Shown one piece after another: positions 63,976 through 64,000 of a stretch of 64,000 nucleotides of DNA. Origin of the DNA: Pseudomonas promysalinigenes (GTDB lineage: Bacteria; Pseudomonadota; Gammaproteobacteria; Pseudomonadales; Pseudomonadaceae). Location of the stretch: assembly GCF_014269025.2 (NCBI RefSeq), contig NZ_CP077094.1:682001-746000 (forward strand), read 5' to 3'. Numbering within the stretch: the stretch's first letter is position 1; the number at the start of each line of letters is the position of its first letter. The notes beneath the pieces are model-generated. The model worked only from the letters and a program-made list of their open reading frames with translations, was not told the origin of the DNA and made no database searches. A program made the translations under genes and the position numbers.

Positions 63976-64000
63976 TAAAATCTTATCTTTTCTGCTGCCG

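Overview
This window is core chromosome of a fluorescent pseudomonad close to Pseudomonas putida. The gene order (lldP/lldR, smpB, ratA, bamE, fur, recN, grpE-dnaK-dnaJ-dapB-carAB-greA, rlmE-ftsH-folP-glmM-tpiA-secG, tRNA-Leu/tRNA-fMet, rimP-nusA-infB-rbfA-truB-rpsO-pnp, acs, pgi, panC-panB-folK-pcnB, cbrBA, gluQ-dksA, sfsA, heme ABC genes, mrcB) is the familiar Pseudomonas one, the protein sequences read as P. putida-type, and P. putida-style REP palindromes are scattered between genes. I see no insertion sequence, prophage, integron or CRISPR array. The assignment rests on recognition, not a database search.

Layout. 1-1.4 kb: lactate uptake (lldP start) and its divergent regulator lldR with a perfect operator between them. 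1.4-5.5 kb: smpB, ratA, a decayed rnfH, bamE, fur and recN. 5.6-15.6 kb: a plus-strand block with the GrpE-DnaK-DnaJ chaperone system (two sigma32-type promoters), dapB, carA-carB and greA. 15.6-22.7 kb: RNA-binding and RNA-modifying genes, FtsH, folate, cell-wall precursor and glycolysis genes, secG. 22.7-31.9 kb: two tRNAs and the transcription/translation operon ending in pnp. 32-39.3 kb: accessory genes (BON-domain protein with a sigma54-like promoter, a divergent ABM/VOC gene pair around a palindrome, a DUF748 protein, an MpaB-type protein) and acetyl-CoA synthetase. 39.4-45 kb: pgi, panCB, folK, pcnB on the minus strand. 45.1-50.4 kb: the carbon/nitrogen regulatory locus cbrX-cbrA-cbrB plus the sRNA crcZ. 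50.6-54.4 kb: gluQ, dksA, an aminotransferase, sfsA, a Rieske protein. 54.4-58.7 kb: an iron-regulated heme ABC transporter operon facing the PrrF sRNA. 58.7-64 kb: a kinase fusion, PBP1b, a TPR lipoprotein and a YqcC protein.

How it works together. The most informative parts are regulatory and lie outside large ORFs. The CbrA sensor kinase, its small upstream partner CbrX and the sigma54 activator CbrB sit directly upstream of crcZ, whose sigma54 promoter, CbrB-type upstream palindrome and six A-rich CA motifs are all visible. CrcZ titrates Hfq/Crc, and a matching CA motif lies just upstream of the lldP start at the other end of the window. PrrF is read convergently into the heme-uptake operon, and both have Fur boxes, linking them to fur at 3.3 kb. 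Stress responses are marked by a LexA box on recN and sigma32 promoters on grpE and dnaK. Large leader hairpins precede carA, pnp and panB.

I found no wholly new system. The points that most deserve checking are the rnfH relic, the carA leader with a possible small peptide, the sigma54-like promoter of the BON gene, the ABM/VOC palindrome, the GTTAC repeat cluster near panB, missing panD, and a heme ABC operon without adjacent receptor or PhuS.
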